Source of the DNA: Cheiracanthium punctorium | Taxonomy: Eukaryota; Arthropoda; Arachnida; Araneae; Cheiracanthiidae | Length of the DNA: 64,000 bases | Direction of reading: 5' to 3' | Assembly: GCA_038373885.1 (NCBI GenBank) | Contig: JAWZYV010000772.1 | Span: 248,001 to 312,000, forward strand | In this document: positions 24,143-35,899 of the stretch, in pieces | Position numbering within the stretch: position 1 is the stretch's first letter | How the letters are laid out: the number at the start of each line of letters is the position of its first letter | The notes under the pieces: model-generated | Told to the model about the DNA's origin: nothing | The model's input: only the letters and a program-made list of their open reading frames with translations | Database searches by the model: none | Program-made: the position numbers and the translations under genes

Positions 24143-26224
24143 AAGGCATAATTTGACAAGCTCTGCATCTTCTGTTTTAATAATAAAACTATAAAAAAGA
24201 AGCCTCAGCTAATGCTGCCAAGAGGAACATTTAGGCTTTCTAGCGCAGTCCCAGAGTTATTCAGTTTAGAATCCCATCAGAAAGGGAAGGACTGAAAAAA
24301 TTCTCAGAAACTTTTAACGACTCCTCTAGAGAGTGCTTACTCGTACAGATTTAGCGTAAATGTTGAATTTACACAGATGCGAACGGTGGACTAGAACCGA
24401 TTCCAGAATCCCCGCTTTCTGAGCCTTCGTGACCAATATTATTTATAGAACTCATAATATGCATTTGTTATCCATAAATCACTAACATTTCCCTAATGGT
24501 CTGGCACATATTAAACTCTCTCCTCGGCTATAAAAAAAAATATCCCGCTTTCACAAACGCCTCGGAATGCACACCGTATTCTTAATAAAATATACCGGCT
24601 CATAAAGATCCGAAAATATATCAGGGCTTCTCTTAGAAGAATGTTTATCATATCAACTCCCTTAAAAACTTTCCGCCGAAAATGGCATTCGTGTTATTTT
24701 TATGAAAAGAAAATTATAACAGGTACTTAACTGATATCGAAACAAAGAAGCGCGTGGAGAAAAAAATTCGCAGGCCATAATTTCAAGTGCCATTACCCTT
24801 TCACTCCCGACAAACTCATTCATTAGTGAATTTTAATCTAGCCCCGGTGGATACAGTTAGCTCCAAGAAACAAACCCTCTTCACTTCATACCAGATAGCT
24901 TAAATTGACCCCGGAGGACTACGAAACGATTTAACTAAAACGCGCGCAAACTTTATCTCTCTCTGCTCAAAACTGTCCCAGGTGCGCGGGCGTTTTTTAA
25001 CCCCAACCCCCTCCCAAACACGCGCGCACGCACACACACACACACACCGAAGACTTCTTGATAGACTTCACCTGAGATGCGATAATGCCCGGGCGCAAAA
25101 ATTAAAATTGCGGCGCCGGGAAGAAAAAAGAAATGAAAAAAGAAAGCACTACTACATACACACACACACAAGCAAAACTTTTCTGCTTGTTATAAATCAT
25201 CTGCGATATGTGATTACATTTCTTTTTTGGAGTGCAAAACGCATTAGTACCGCTTGGAATAGCGAATGCGCAACTGGGAGAGTTATAAACGAGCTTATTA
25301 TTTTATATTTGGAGCAGAAAGCAGTCATAAACATTAGCTTATCGATTCTTTAATGAGAGGCAAGCGCGGTCCACCTTTTAATGACTAGCGTCCATCATGG
25401 CAGAGACTCTCTCCTCTTCCTCCCTGTATTGTCGCCCCATCCTGAGGGAGCTTATTAGTTCCGCGCGGGTGGCAACCTTCATTTACATGAGCCCACTGAA
25501 AAGTTGGAGATCTATTTATTAGAAGGAGGGGACGGGGGTGGGGGACTGTTGGGGGGGAGTGTGCGTGGGAGGTTTCTCATTGGCATTGTTGTGGAACGGT
25601 GAGTTAACCGGTGTTCGCTGTTGCAGCTGATGATTTAGAGCGGCGATGCTGTTCGCACAGTTGAACAAAAAAGCGTTATTGCTTTCTCGGTTCCCATTTC
25701 CAGCAAAAATGGGGGGCCTTCCGCAATACACGCGACGTCTCGTGTTTGAAGGTTCGGAGAGATGCACCTTCACGGATTCTCGATAAGCCGACGATAGCCG
25801 GGATCGACTACCCAGTACAGAGCCGGTTCCTTAACCCTTCGCGTAACAGCTGTTGCAGGTCTGCCAGTGGCGTATCTAGAGTATGGCAAGTAGAGCGAGT
25901 GTCAAGAGCAGCATTTGAAAGGGGGACGCAGATTTCCAATGCAAAATCGACGCAATGAAAGAAGAATTTAGCTTGTTCGCTCCCATCGCTACAAAGACTG
26001 GATGACATGGATTCTACCTTCAGTAATCATCGTTCCTTCTCGGAATGGATCTTTGAATTCCCCTACTGCAGAACAGCGCATGCGCTTGCTTTCAAAAACT
26101 GGCCCGCAACAGGAACATTCAAAGACTCATGCCGAGAAGCAACAGTGATAAGGAAGGGAAAGTCACTTCCTCGTAGCAGTGGGAGCGTGTGTGATTATGG
26201 CAACGCTACACTAGGGCGATCTGC
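24143..26224. other. Gene-free, less AT-rich block with CA microsatellites
   Basis: From about 24500 the base composition becomes more balanced and no transposon signature is seen. (CA)n tracts lie at 25025-25048 and 25157-25171. ORFs such as 24982-25353 are low-complexity His/Thr/Arg readings of the microsatellites. A hAT-type CAGTGGCGTATCTAG at 25866-25880 has no partner. Possible regulatory or exon-flanking DNA, unproven. Confidence 0.3.
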
Positions 26225-26385
26225 CAAGGGGGGGGGGGGGGTGCCTTGGTAGGAGGACTTTCTAAGGGGTTCAAACGCGTATTCACGTTACATCTGGAGA
26301 AAACCTACAGGTTAAAGTCAATAAGGTCCAGCTGGCCCTACTGCAGCCCAGTGGGACCACTTGCTCACAAAATCTAGTCTGCAAC
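26225..26385 (-). mobile_element. SINE fragment (copy 3), central domain
   Basis: On the minus strand this contains GGTTTTCTCCAGATGTAACG, AATACG and CCCCTTAGAAAGTCCTCC, the body block shared with the SINEs at 2268-2505 and 11935-12172. The tRNA-like head is not clear. A G run at 26229-26241 marks one side. Confidence 0.55.
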
Positions 26386-27169
26386 AGAAGTATTCGGAGA
26401 CCCAACCCAGGAAGCAACGATGGGTACAGAAAGAAGAACCGCTGTCATCGCTGCTTTGCACCAATGGGAAGGAACTCATTAAAGTCGTTAAGATACTAAA
26501 GAATTAATTTTTGATCACTGCCCTCAGAAATTGAATTTATGAGAGTTTCTTTGCTAGTATATCTAACTTTCACGACAGAAACCAATTTAAGTGGTCATTT
26601 TAAAAGAAATTTTAATAATTATACAAACGAGGACTGGTGTACATTCTTATAAAGAGAACGATCGCAGTTTTCGTGTGTACCATGGACACTACTTCACCTG
26701 CCTCTAAGATTTGCAGAATACACAGTTAGCCCACATAGGAAACTCCCAAACTTTTTCAAGTTGCACCAGCGATAATATCCTATCTGGCAATATCTCAAAC
26801 GAGTCCATCATACAGCATCTCAAATATTTTAGTTACAGTTCAACAAAAATACCGTTTGCCTTCCCGTCAAACATAATTAGCGAATTATATACAACGCCAA
26901 CATAACCCACCGCTAATGAATAAACGGGCTAGCATTCAGCCAGCACAACCACATCAGGCAGTCAGACATATGTGCCAATCAGCTCGCTCCCAATATCAAT
27001 CCGAACGCTTCATCAATCGCTCATCATCGAATTATCAATCCGAACGCGATTTTCTTTTACGCTTTCTTCTTCATCACGGAGTTCCTCATTTGCATATGCA
27101 GCAGTCATATTGCTTATCTGAAAAACCATGGAGGAAGGTTGGAGACTCTGTGACCGATTGCCTCCGATA
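26386..27169. other. Nothing recognised
   Basis: Moderately AT-rich sequence. Short ORFs (64 and 99 codons) have no domain. ATCAATCCGAACGC is repeated twice near 26996 and 27035. Confidence 0.35.
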
Positions 27170-28400
27170 TCAACAATACCAAAATCTATGCAATTTGTGT
27201 GTCAGTGACCTATAGTATACGCACCCAATTTTCACTTAATCGAATGCACCATTTAGACACTAGCACACTTTAAACGATTTGCATCTATAGGCCGTGATGT
27301 ATAAGAACTTATTTATTGCAGCCCTGTGAACAAACTATCATCTCTGCACACACCAAAATTTATGCATGTCATAAGACCTTGATTTAAATTATACATACCC
27401 AATTTACTCTAACTCGAATATACCGTTCAGACCAGGGATTTCCAACTTACAAATGTTCACGGGCAGCAACGATTGAATACACCTGTCTAGTGACGGGCCG
27501 CAACGTAATCTGGTACTTGGTCGAGTTATTTTTAGGGTTTTGGGAGATTAAAGACATTCATCAAAAACTGGCTAACTTCCACCAAATTATAAAAACAAGA
27601 ATTATCAAGAACAAGAATTAAATTACAATTCCAGAAAAGGTGGATAGTTTTGAACATTACCATCTATGATGGGATGGACAAGGTAACAACCAAACCCAAG
27701 TCTATAACCAGAGAGATGGTGTGCTAACTAACATACAATATGAAACGGCAAAATGACTAAAAGTTAAAGGCAAACTTTAAAATTACAAGAGGGGGGAAAT
27801 TAATGTTAAAGCACACAAAATGTTCAGTGATAATTGGGTCTGTAGGCTGCAGCTCCTAAATAAGGAATGTTTAGATCAAGCTCTGTTGTTGAGTCTCGGG
27901 AGATGGAGAAAAGAAGTTTCCGAGAGGCGTCTCCTATCCTTGAGAAAAGTAAGTATACGGACGTGAAAAGCGAGGGGAGGTGAGTAATAGAACACAATGT
28001 GGACGCACTAAATTTCATGGAAACCAAGGAAGATCAAATTTATTCGCAAATGAAAAGTGTTTGAAATGGCATGGATTTTCACAAAAACTTATTTTCCTAA
28101 AATTAAAGCATCTAATTTCATGTTACAAATTAATTTCCAGCTAAGCTTCGCGGGCCACAAAAATGACATTGAGGGTGGCGTGCGGCTCGCGGACCGCCAG
28201 TTGCACCAACCAGGACCCCTGGTTTAGACGCTAGCTCACTTTCAAGAATTTCCATCTATAAGCCTTAATGTAAAAGAATTCTTTTTTGTAACCCTGTAAA
28301 AAACTAAGTCTTATACACACCAAAATCAATACCGATCGTGCGAAGGTGATCTATAATATATGTACCAAATTTGAGCTCAATCGAATCTTTTGGGAGATAT
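27170..28400 (-). repeat. 172-bp tandem repeat, about three units, split by a hAT element
   Basis: Inverse orientation of the family at 1866-2195 and 48280-49175. Landmarks are ACACCAAAAT..AT near 27351 and 28316 and a diverged copy at 27178, AATCGAAT, GACGCTAGC and CCTGTAAAAAACTA. The middle unit is interrupted at 27432 and resumes at 28222. Confidence 0.8.
27433..28221. mobile_element. Non-autonomous hAT element (789 bp)
   Basis: Begins CAGGGATTTCCAAC and ends with the inverse of CAGGGGTCCTGGTTGG. It is flanked by GTTCAGAC (27425-27432) and GTTTAGAC (28222-28229), an 8-bp duplication differing at one base. Both sub-ends contain GCGGGCC-type words. No transposase ORF. The flanks rejoin to restore a unit of the 172-bp repeat. 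Confidence 0.8.
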
Positions 28401-30202
28401 CGCGTTCATTCACACACACACCAATACATATATGCATATATCACTGTAAAAATAACATAAATGAATTCAGAAGACCTCAAAACAGCTAAATGCATCATAA
28501 TCTGAAAGTCGAAACTTTTGAAAAACACTAGTTTCACTGCAGCATACATTTACAGGCACACATTTACAGGCATATGATACTTCACCTAAATGGAATGTAA
28601 CTTTTTATGAGTTTGATTCAAAAGTCTATAGTAATTTTACTTTAAAATAAAAAAAAATCCTTTTACAGAAAAATATCTAGAAATAATCTGATATACATTC
28701 GATAATGAGTTGTTCTGATTTTATATTTATTCTAAATCAAAAAGTTTTTCATTCCGAAGATTAAAAGTTACAGCCTGAAAAAAGACCTGGCTTTATTAAA
28801 AAATAATTTATGTTTAATTCAAACATGAATGAATATAGAAAACGATACTAAAATACATGTAAAAATTGTTAATATGGATAGAATATTTAATGTAAGTAGT
28901 TATAATTTAGAAAATAATTTTTGTAAAAGGCAAATAAAATTATCCACTATTTCAATCAGCTTTATACCTTACCTGCACATTACATCGGGCTTAAATTTAA
29001 CTTGCATATTTGCTGATATCGCTCATAAACAGCTTGTACTGATTTAGTTATAAATACTTATATTACGGGAAAAACAAACTTTATTCAATTAACAATTGAA
29101 GCTAATAAAAGCATTTCTGTCTAAAAATTAGAATACTGAATAAATACTAAATGAAATTTTTTTAATTTAAAATATAAACATAAAATACCAAACAGACAGA
29201 ATAAATCAATCAGCCATAAACAAGCTGATTGTAATGAGTATTTTTGATCGATAGCTGTAACATCGAAGAGAGAGAGCAAGTATTCCTCTTACCTATAACA
29301 TCTTATGTGTGTTTTTTACAAAGTTTTTTATTTACTTTAGTGAGAGATGCTAGTTATACATTATGTACGCTAAAAGCAGTTTAAAGATAACGGCTAAACG
29401 GTGCACTCAAAACCATATTAAACTCTGTGAAAAATGCAAAAACTTTGCCCTAGACAGAGCAATTTTACAGGATGAGGAAAAAAATTCTAAGAAGCACATT
29501 TTCGTTATGGATTAGTATAAAAATTATTATGTTGTAAGCTTTTGAATATTAGAGGCAAGATTATTAATAAATATAATATCCTGTTGCCACCTTATTTTGA
29601 CCACACTTGTAATTACCAGTTCTAATAATTACTTTAAACAGGTGAAAGGAAATTTCAAGATTTTAAAGACATTTTACTTATATGTGTATATTCCAGATAA
29701 ATCATTGCAAGTATTCATGATAATTTTTATTTTTCTCAATTTTATATTCTAAATATTCATAGAATTTCACGAATCCATTCCTGTTTGTGAATAATATGCA
29801 AAAGAAAGGAAACCAATGATGAGACATAACAATTCTTGTTTCACAAACAGCCTTTCAACAACTTGTCATCGAAGAAAACTTTTAACTTAATGGCTGTTCT
29901 TTTACAAATTCATGCACATTTTGTGCAATTTTTCGAATAAACAAATTGCAACAGAGATTTGAAAACAAGTCATAATACCTATATACAAGCTGCACAGGGC
30001 ACGTTAATAAATAGTGCCTGACATTGACATTTTTGTGCCAGGGGCACTTTTCAAATATTGTTACCCTCTATATAAATGTGACTCAAATTTTGTGTGCCTA
30101 TATATAGGTACTCCATTTTGTTGCCGTATTTCTGCATGTTACCCAAGGGATATGTTTCAAGTGCACATGCGATAATCAGGGCCTGATTATAGATGAAAAA
30201 TC
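28401..30202. other. AT-rich DNA, nothing recognised
   Basis: CA-rich tract at 28412-28423, then AT-rich sequence without arrays or inverted repeats that I could recognise. Confidence 0.4.
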
Positions 30203-30271
30203 TATGATAACTACACAGAGGAGAATTCTTAATTGCATGCAATTTATTCCTAAATGTGATAATTTCCGTAA
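30203..30271 (+). repeat. Direct repeat, copy 1
   Basis: About 69 bp including GAGAATTCTTAATTGCATGC and TTATTCCTAAATGTGATAAT, almost identical to 31185-31260. Confidence 0.8.
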
Positions 30272-31184
30272 AATGATTCCGCATTTGCGAATACTTTTCT
30301 GAAAATTGAATAGGTTGCTTATAATAATTCTTAATAGAATTTTTAAAGAAACGTACTGTGTTCTTTTAAATCTCTGAAGAGAAATTTGCTTTTTTATTGA
30401 ACTGTTCGAAAGTTATACTGCATGAGTTGTTTCTTCAAAGAATTGCCTCAGTTTATTCCTCAAAAAACTCAACCAGTTCTTCCAGAACTCCTCTTTTATA
30501 ATTCGTTATGTTACCTGATGATCATACATGTATATATCCATGTATGTATTCGTGTAAAAATGATTTTTCTGTGTTTGCTGTATTCCGTTTCATTTTGTTG
30601 TTAATCCCCACAACCTCTCCCTCTTTATTAGGAGCAGTGTTCCTTATTCCATTTCACTCCATTTCATGGACGACGTTTGGCGGGAGATAACGCGACAACA
30701 ACAAGGACCTGAAACCCATTTGATTATCAACCTCGTTCTTTATGGAGGGAGTTTCCCCTGTATTTTTTTTCCCTCTCATCTTCTACTCGGTTACTGTCCC
30801 TTTTTGTTTTTCTTCTTTTGTTTCGAACTGCACAAAACCTCGAATGCATTCTAAGATAAGAAAATATCCTGTGTTTTACCGTTGCCATTCCCTGACGTGA
30901 AATTTGCATGCGATGTTAACTCCAGATAAGATTGTCGTAGGTTGGGTTTCAGTAATAGTAACTTTTGGAAACGTTTCATGCTTGGTTCTATGGTGCTTTT
31001 AGATTTTTGAGTCCTGTGCTTCGCATGTTGTTAGTGAAATGTAACAGCATTTATCGTTGTTTCTTATTAAGACCGATTACCTACATGTGGGGTATAAGAC
31101 ACGTAATGTATTACCTAAGAAAAGATCTTTTCAAGAGGAACAGACTCGTCTTTAAGTTATATATATGAATAAACTCCCTAAATA

Positions 31185-31260
31185 TATGATAACTGTAAAG
31201 TATTCGGAAGAGAATTCTTAATTGCATGCAATTTATTCCTAAATGTGATAATTTCTGTAA
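31185..31260 (+). repeat. Direct repeat, copy 2
   Basis: Second copy of the 30203-30271 sequence about 980 bp away in the same orientation. It has a few extra bases (GTAAAGTATTCGGA) near the start. Confidence 0.8.
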
Positions 31261-31897
31261 GATTATCACATTTCACGAGATAATAGAAGAATAACAATTG
31301 CATGAAATAATAAGATAACTGCATTATCATTAAGTTCCCCAAAAATACATATTTAAAGGTTTGAATGGAAAAAATACAAACATTTGAGGCATCTTCAATA
31401 ACAAAAGTAAATTTTAGCGCAATTTTACTCCTAAAATTCTTTGATTTAGAAATTTAAATACATCCTCGTTTTAAAGTCATTCTATGCACCTATAATGACT
31501 TCAAAGCGAGCATGTATTTAAAAGTTAAAGAATGAAACATTTTTTGGCTTTTCAATTGGCTGTGGAATTTCGCGAACTTCAAATCCTTGGTCGTCAGCCT
31601 TGATTATGTTCCAAGTGGCTCTAGTCAAAAACGTTGAAAAGTTTTTCTTTTCCTGATGGACCACGGCTTCCTAGCCCGTACAGTTTTAGTAAATCTGAAT
31701 GCGTTGACACCGGCCATGAAAGCCTACATTGCTGCATCAGTTACCCTATAACTAAACATTTTGAGAAAACATTTCAGTTTTCATACTCGAACTACATTCA
31801 TATAAAACCGCGCAATGTTCAAGAGTGGTTTTTCAGTCTCCAACAAGAATTCATTATTTTCATACGTCGATTCCGTATTTATCCAGCCAAGGGTCTA

Positions 31898-32062
31898 TTA
31901 GGGGTGGATGCGATACGAGACGAGACGGAGAATTTCAGTTGCTATAAGAGACAAGACAGCCCTTATTTTCATTTCTATATTAATTTTGCGAGACGAGACA
32001 AAACTTTGCTACTGTTTTGATAGACGAGGAAGACCTTCTTTTCATTTCGCACCCACCCCTAA
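31898..32062. mobile_element. Small MITE with GCGATACGAGACGAGAC motif
   Basis: Ends TTAGGGGTGGATGCGA and the inverse of its partner TTAGGGGTGGGTGCGA. The GAGACGAGAC words inside link it to the 51031-52585 element. The ORFs over it (31634-32020, 31908-32162) are not credible genes. Confidence 0.65.
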
Positions 32063-32499
32063 GTTCTGTGGATTATATATAGTTTTTTTAAGAAATGCCA
32101 GAATCTTCCAAATAAAGGGAAGATTCTGTTTTCAAGCTCATAAGTGTAAGTTTTTTGGCTAGTAATATCATTTTGAATACTTTTTATTTATAGGTCTGTT
32201 GAGTTTTATTTATAGATGAGTTTATAGGTGCGTGTTACTGAAAATGTGTGCCGGATTATAGAGAATTTTCGAAATGCTAATTATTTGCATATTATGAAGA
32301 AAATAATGAAAAAAGAAATGACAAACAAGTGGGAATATATTCAATCCCCAAGATTTTAAAATGTTACTTCCTTTTGCGAAATTATTCAGAGAAATATCAA
32401 TTCGAAAATATTAATTCAAGAATCAATATTTCCTTTATTGTGAATTCCTAATTTTTAGACACTTTCCAGCTAGGTCAAAACGTGTTTATGTTTTCGGTT

Positions 32500-32760
32500 T
32501 GTCTGATTGTCTGGCCGTGTTCTAACTGCCGTAAATTTGCATCGATTGCTACGAAATTTATACATGTTATTCCTATGTACTGTATTATGTCATCTATTGC
32601 AAATGGTGTTTGTAAAATTCCTAGTTCTTTCACAGGAGCATTCAAAAGAATTCCAATACATAAAACTTAATGCGCAGTCATTCTTTAAAGGGTATTTTGG
32701 AGATATTTGGCCACTTCAAACAAAAAAATAGATACATATATTATTAAGGATTATAAAATA
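32500..32760 (-). repeat. Core repeat units, left part of a Helitron-split array
   Basis: In inverse orientation, TGTATTGGAATTCTTTTGAA followed by GCTCCTGTGAAAGAACT (32618-32655) gives the core. The array continues beyond the Helitron at 34300. Confidence 0.6.
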
Positions 32761-32894
32761 TATGTTACTAGCCGCCTCTGGCGACCAGTTGGTTCGCCAT
32801 CTTAATAAATCTTGTGTTTCTCACTTTTTTCCTTGGCACTGAAATTGAAATCTCTCAGATTCTGAATGGAATTTAAAAATAAGGTGGTTAGAAA

Positions 32895-33049
32895 CAGGGG
32901 TGGCCCATGGGTAAGTGGCGCCCCCTGCTGACGTAAAAAAGACGCCCCCCTTTTATACTCTACTTAGTTTTTGAGTTCGACATGACGCTCCTTCGAAGCC
33001 GCCGCCCCAATGCGATGGTTACCTTGCTTACCATATCGGGCCGCCCCTG
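32895..33049. mobile_element. 155-bp hAT MITE inside the Helitron
   Basis: Ends CAGGGGTGGCCC and the inverse of GGGCCGCCCCTG. Flanks GTTAGAAA and GTGAGAAA agree at 7 of 8 positions. It inserted into, or travelled with, the surrounding Helitron. Confidence 0.8.
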
Positions 33050-33134
33050 GTGAGAAAAATTAAATGGTTTAGTGGTAAAAACCTGCAAAAAGGTACAAAT
33101 TATTTTCGTCCTATATCAATTCTAAAGAGCTTCT

Positions 33135-33910
33135 ATATATATTGGCCTTTATCAAAAAACTGAAAGGAAAAAAAGTAAGAAAATCTGAAACACTTTCAGA
33201 TTTTAAATACGCACTATAGTGCTATACTATATTAAAAGCGTATTATAATCCATGGGTCGTCCCAATTTTCTTTCCTTATCCCATTAAGTTGGAAAGTATA
33301 TCATTATTCATGAGTGTGATTAAACAAAAATAAAATTGATATTTCCAACATCCTTTTTCTGGATATAACACATTAGAAATAGATGGGGAAAAGCTGCGCA
33401 GAAAAATGCACAATTTGAACTGAATCAAAGTTTCCACAACTTATTCAGATGCATTCATAATCCAGGTAGCAGACGATAAATTGCGCCAAGCGCTAGAATC
33501 ACATCTTCTCAAAATCGCATATCAACCCTTTTATTTTTCGCCAAATTAAAAAGTTGCATATTTATTTTCGGAAATTTTCCAAATCCTATATATATTCCTT
33601 AGATATATTGGCCGTTATCAAAAAAAAGAAAGGAAAAAATATAGTAAGAAAATCTGAAACACTTTCAGATTTTAAATACGCACTAAAGTGCTACATATTA
33701 AAAGCGTATCATAATCCATGCGTCTTCTTTATTTTCTTTCCTTATTCCATTAAGTTGGAAAGTGTATCATTATTCATGAGTGTGATTAAACAAATTTAAA
33801 ATTGATATTTCTAACATCCTTTTTCTGGATATAATACATTAGAAGTAGAAGGAAAAAAAGACGCGCAGAAAAATGCATAATTCGAACTGAATGAAATTTT
33901 CAAAAACTTA
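33135..33910. repeat. Two-copy tandem duplication, period about 465 bp
   Basis: About 310 bp beginning near ATTGGCC (33141 and 33606) occurs twice in direct orientation. Both copies contain ATCTGAAACACTTTCAGATT (itself a hairpin), GTTGGAAAGT..ATCATTATTC and TCCTTTTTCTGGATATAA. They differ by scattered substitutions and small indels. Confidence 0.85.
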
Positions 33911-34299
33911 ATTTTTTGTTTGTTTGTGCAACATGTTTTCTTGATTTGTGTGCTTGGCCCGAATTCTTATAAATCCACGTCAGAAGGAAAAACTTATTCA
34001 GGTGTATTCTTTATCCAAGCGTAACAATAAAAGGAATTTTTTAGTTAAAAACTGCATATTCTATAAGTATGTGCCATCTGTCGACGGCTTTGCAAAATAA
34101 AAATTCTTATATTCTTTACCTTTATAAAAGTTTTTTTTTATATTACAGGAAGTGTTTTTTTGAGGGATGAAAAGTAGCCTGTTTTTTAATGTAGGACTAA
34201 CTGTTTTTATTCTATATTTCATCCAAATCTGTCAAACCGTTTCAGCGTGAAAGAGTAACAAACATACACACATTGACATTTATATTAGTATGATAATTA

Positions 34300-34700
34300 A
34301 GGATTATAGTAATGTTATTCGTCTGAAATAGTGTCTGTAGTCTTTAAAGTTCTTCTACAGAAGCACTTAAAAGATTTCCAGTATATTATGCTTTATAAGC
34401 AGCCATTCTTTAAAGCATACTTGTGTGAATACACATTAAAACCTCTTAAAAAGTCATCTGCCTTAGGTACCCCCTCTTAGGCAAATAGCCCTTATGTATG
34501 CCTTAACACAGTCAACAACATCAAAGCGAATTTTAGAGATATTCGTCTATTTCAAACAAAACAAAACTGTTATGTGTTATTAAAATTAACAAAATAATGC
34601 TCTCCATCAAAAATATATATAGTATCTCTAGCACTTGTAGTACATTTACAAGAATATTTAAAAGCATTTCAATGCATTCGGTCTATTGCAGTTTAGAGCA
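34300..34700 (-). repeat. Core repeat units, right part of the Helitron-split array
   Basis: Inverse cores at 34346-34395 and 34640-34695 (for example AAATCTTTTAAGTGCTTCTG on the minus strand). Confidence 0.6.
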
Positions 34701-34989
34701 AAAGTACATTAGTACAGATATGCAGGTTTTTTGAGGTTATCTTCAAAATCTCCTCAGGTTGGATGACGATTCGCCGCAAAATTTGGTACCAAAAAAAAAA
34801 GTGTCGGAAAACTTTTTTAAGTCAAACCGTTTGGCATGATTTATCTTTTTGTTTACTTCTCACACAGATTTAATATCTGTGTAATCAAAATTAGACTTTT
34901 TCTGTACATTACTTGGAATTCAAACAATTTTTCGTTTCTGTCCGTTTCAAGCACCTGGGAACCCAGTACGACCGTCAAAAAAAAAGTTT

Positions 34990-35165
34990 TTCGTTCTGTC
35001 CGTGACGCTTTTTTTTTTCTCGCGCATCACGTGAAAAGGACAGAAACAGATGAAATGAAATTTTGTGGCATGATAGGAGGTCACTCAAAGAATAGGCATC
35101 GAATTTTTAAAAAAAAAACTGATCAGATTTTGAGATTTTGCGAAAATAAAAAAAAATTATGTGGA
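34990..35165 (-). repeat. Single unit of the 156-bp repeat, inverse orientation
   Basis: The minus strand reads CGCAAAATCTCAAAATCTGA, then GATGCCTATTCTTTGAGTGA, then TTTTCACGTGATGC, matching units of 17131-18190. The 119-codon ORF 34836-35195 runs across it and is not a gene. Confidence 0.7.
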
Positions 35166-35229
35166 CAACACATGATTTCCTTGCACGTCTATTAAATCAA
35201 AAATATTTTCGGCGCACTTCATCTAAACT

Positions 35230-35880
35230 TATTTTGTTTGAAAGAGATAAAATACAGCAGTAATAGTAAGGTTTAGCGATTTCTAGCGAATATTTCGATA
35301 TCACCAATCTGAGTTCAATTTGAAAGATTTCCTTCTGACACTTTATTTGGCGATATTTCACCAAAAGCCGACAAGCTTGAGATACTTTGCAAGATTTTGG
35401 AGATATACAAAACAAAGTAGTAATTGACCACAGACTTTCAATGAATTGAATGCATCCATACACCTTAATGTATTTAAAGTCATTTGGCTGACCCTGTAAA
35501 TAAATTACCCGGTCAATTGCACTCAAAAAAGATAATGAAAACATTAGATATTACAATAGTTCTAAATACAAAAGTTCAAAATTCTGCGGGTTAAAGTTTT
35601 AGAGCTATGCAAAATACGAAATAATTTTTGGCGTCAAATTTGCCGATATTTCGGTGAAACTCGCCAAGGTCGACGACATATGCCGAGATTTTAAGAATAG
35701 ACCAAACCATGACTGACTATCGCCAAATTTTGTGATATTTCTCCAAAACTCTCCAAGGAAGATAACAAATGGCGATATGTTGGACATGGACCAAATAACT
35801 GACTATCGCCAAATTTAGCGATATTTTGGTAAAACTCGCTACGGTCGGCCACAAAAATGGCGAGTTTTTGGGCATGGACC
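35230..35880. repeat. Minisatellite of about 88 bp units with 'CGCCAAATTT' phrase
   Basis: Units anchored at 35631, 35721 and 35807 (GCGTCAAATTTG, CGCCAAATTTTG, CGCCAAATTTAG) each continue into GATATTT..AAACTC..CAAGG and GACCAAA. A diverged unit is visible near 35345. The minus-strand ORFs 35605-36007 are translations of this repeat. Confidence 0.75.
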
Positions 35881-35899
35881 AAACAATGACAGACAGCAG

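Larger units (their letters stand above)
32768..34293 (-). mobile_element. Complete non-autonomous Helitron (1526 bp)
   Basis: On the minus strand it starts at 34293 as A|TCATACTAATATAAATG followed by a GTGTGTATGTTTGTTACTC leader. It ends at 32768 with a hairpin GGCGAACC-AACT-GGTCGCC, 8 nt, then CTAG|T. All four Helitron marks (A|TC start, hairpin, CTAG, T) are present. It has no Rep/helicase ORF. Inside are a 155-bp hAT MITE and two 465-bp-spaced repeat units. Confidence 0.8.

Noticed and set aside
24982..25353. 123-codon ORF
   Set aside because: Mostly the translation of CA microsatellites and purine-rich DNA.
25866..25880. hAT element starting CAGTGGCGTATCTAG
   Set aside because: No matching inverse end or target duplication found; left as a possible solitary end.
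31634..32020. 128-codon ORF on the plus strand
   Set aside because: Runs from unique DNA into the MITE at 31898-32062; no domain and a composition unlike a real protein.
34836..35195. 119-codon ORF on the plus strand
   Set aside because: Overlaps an inverse unit of the 156-bp repeat; no domain.
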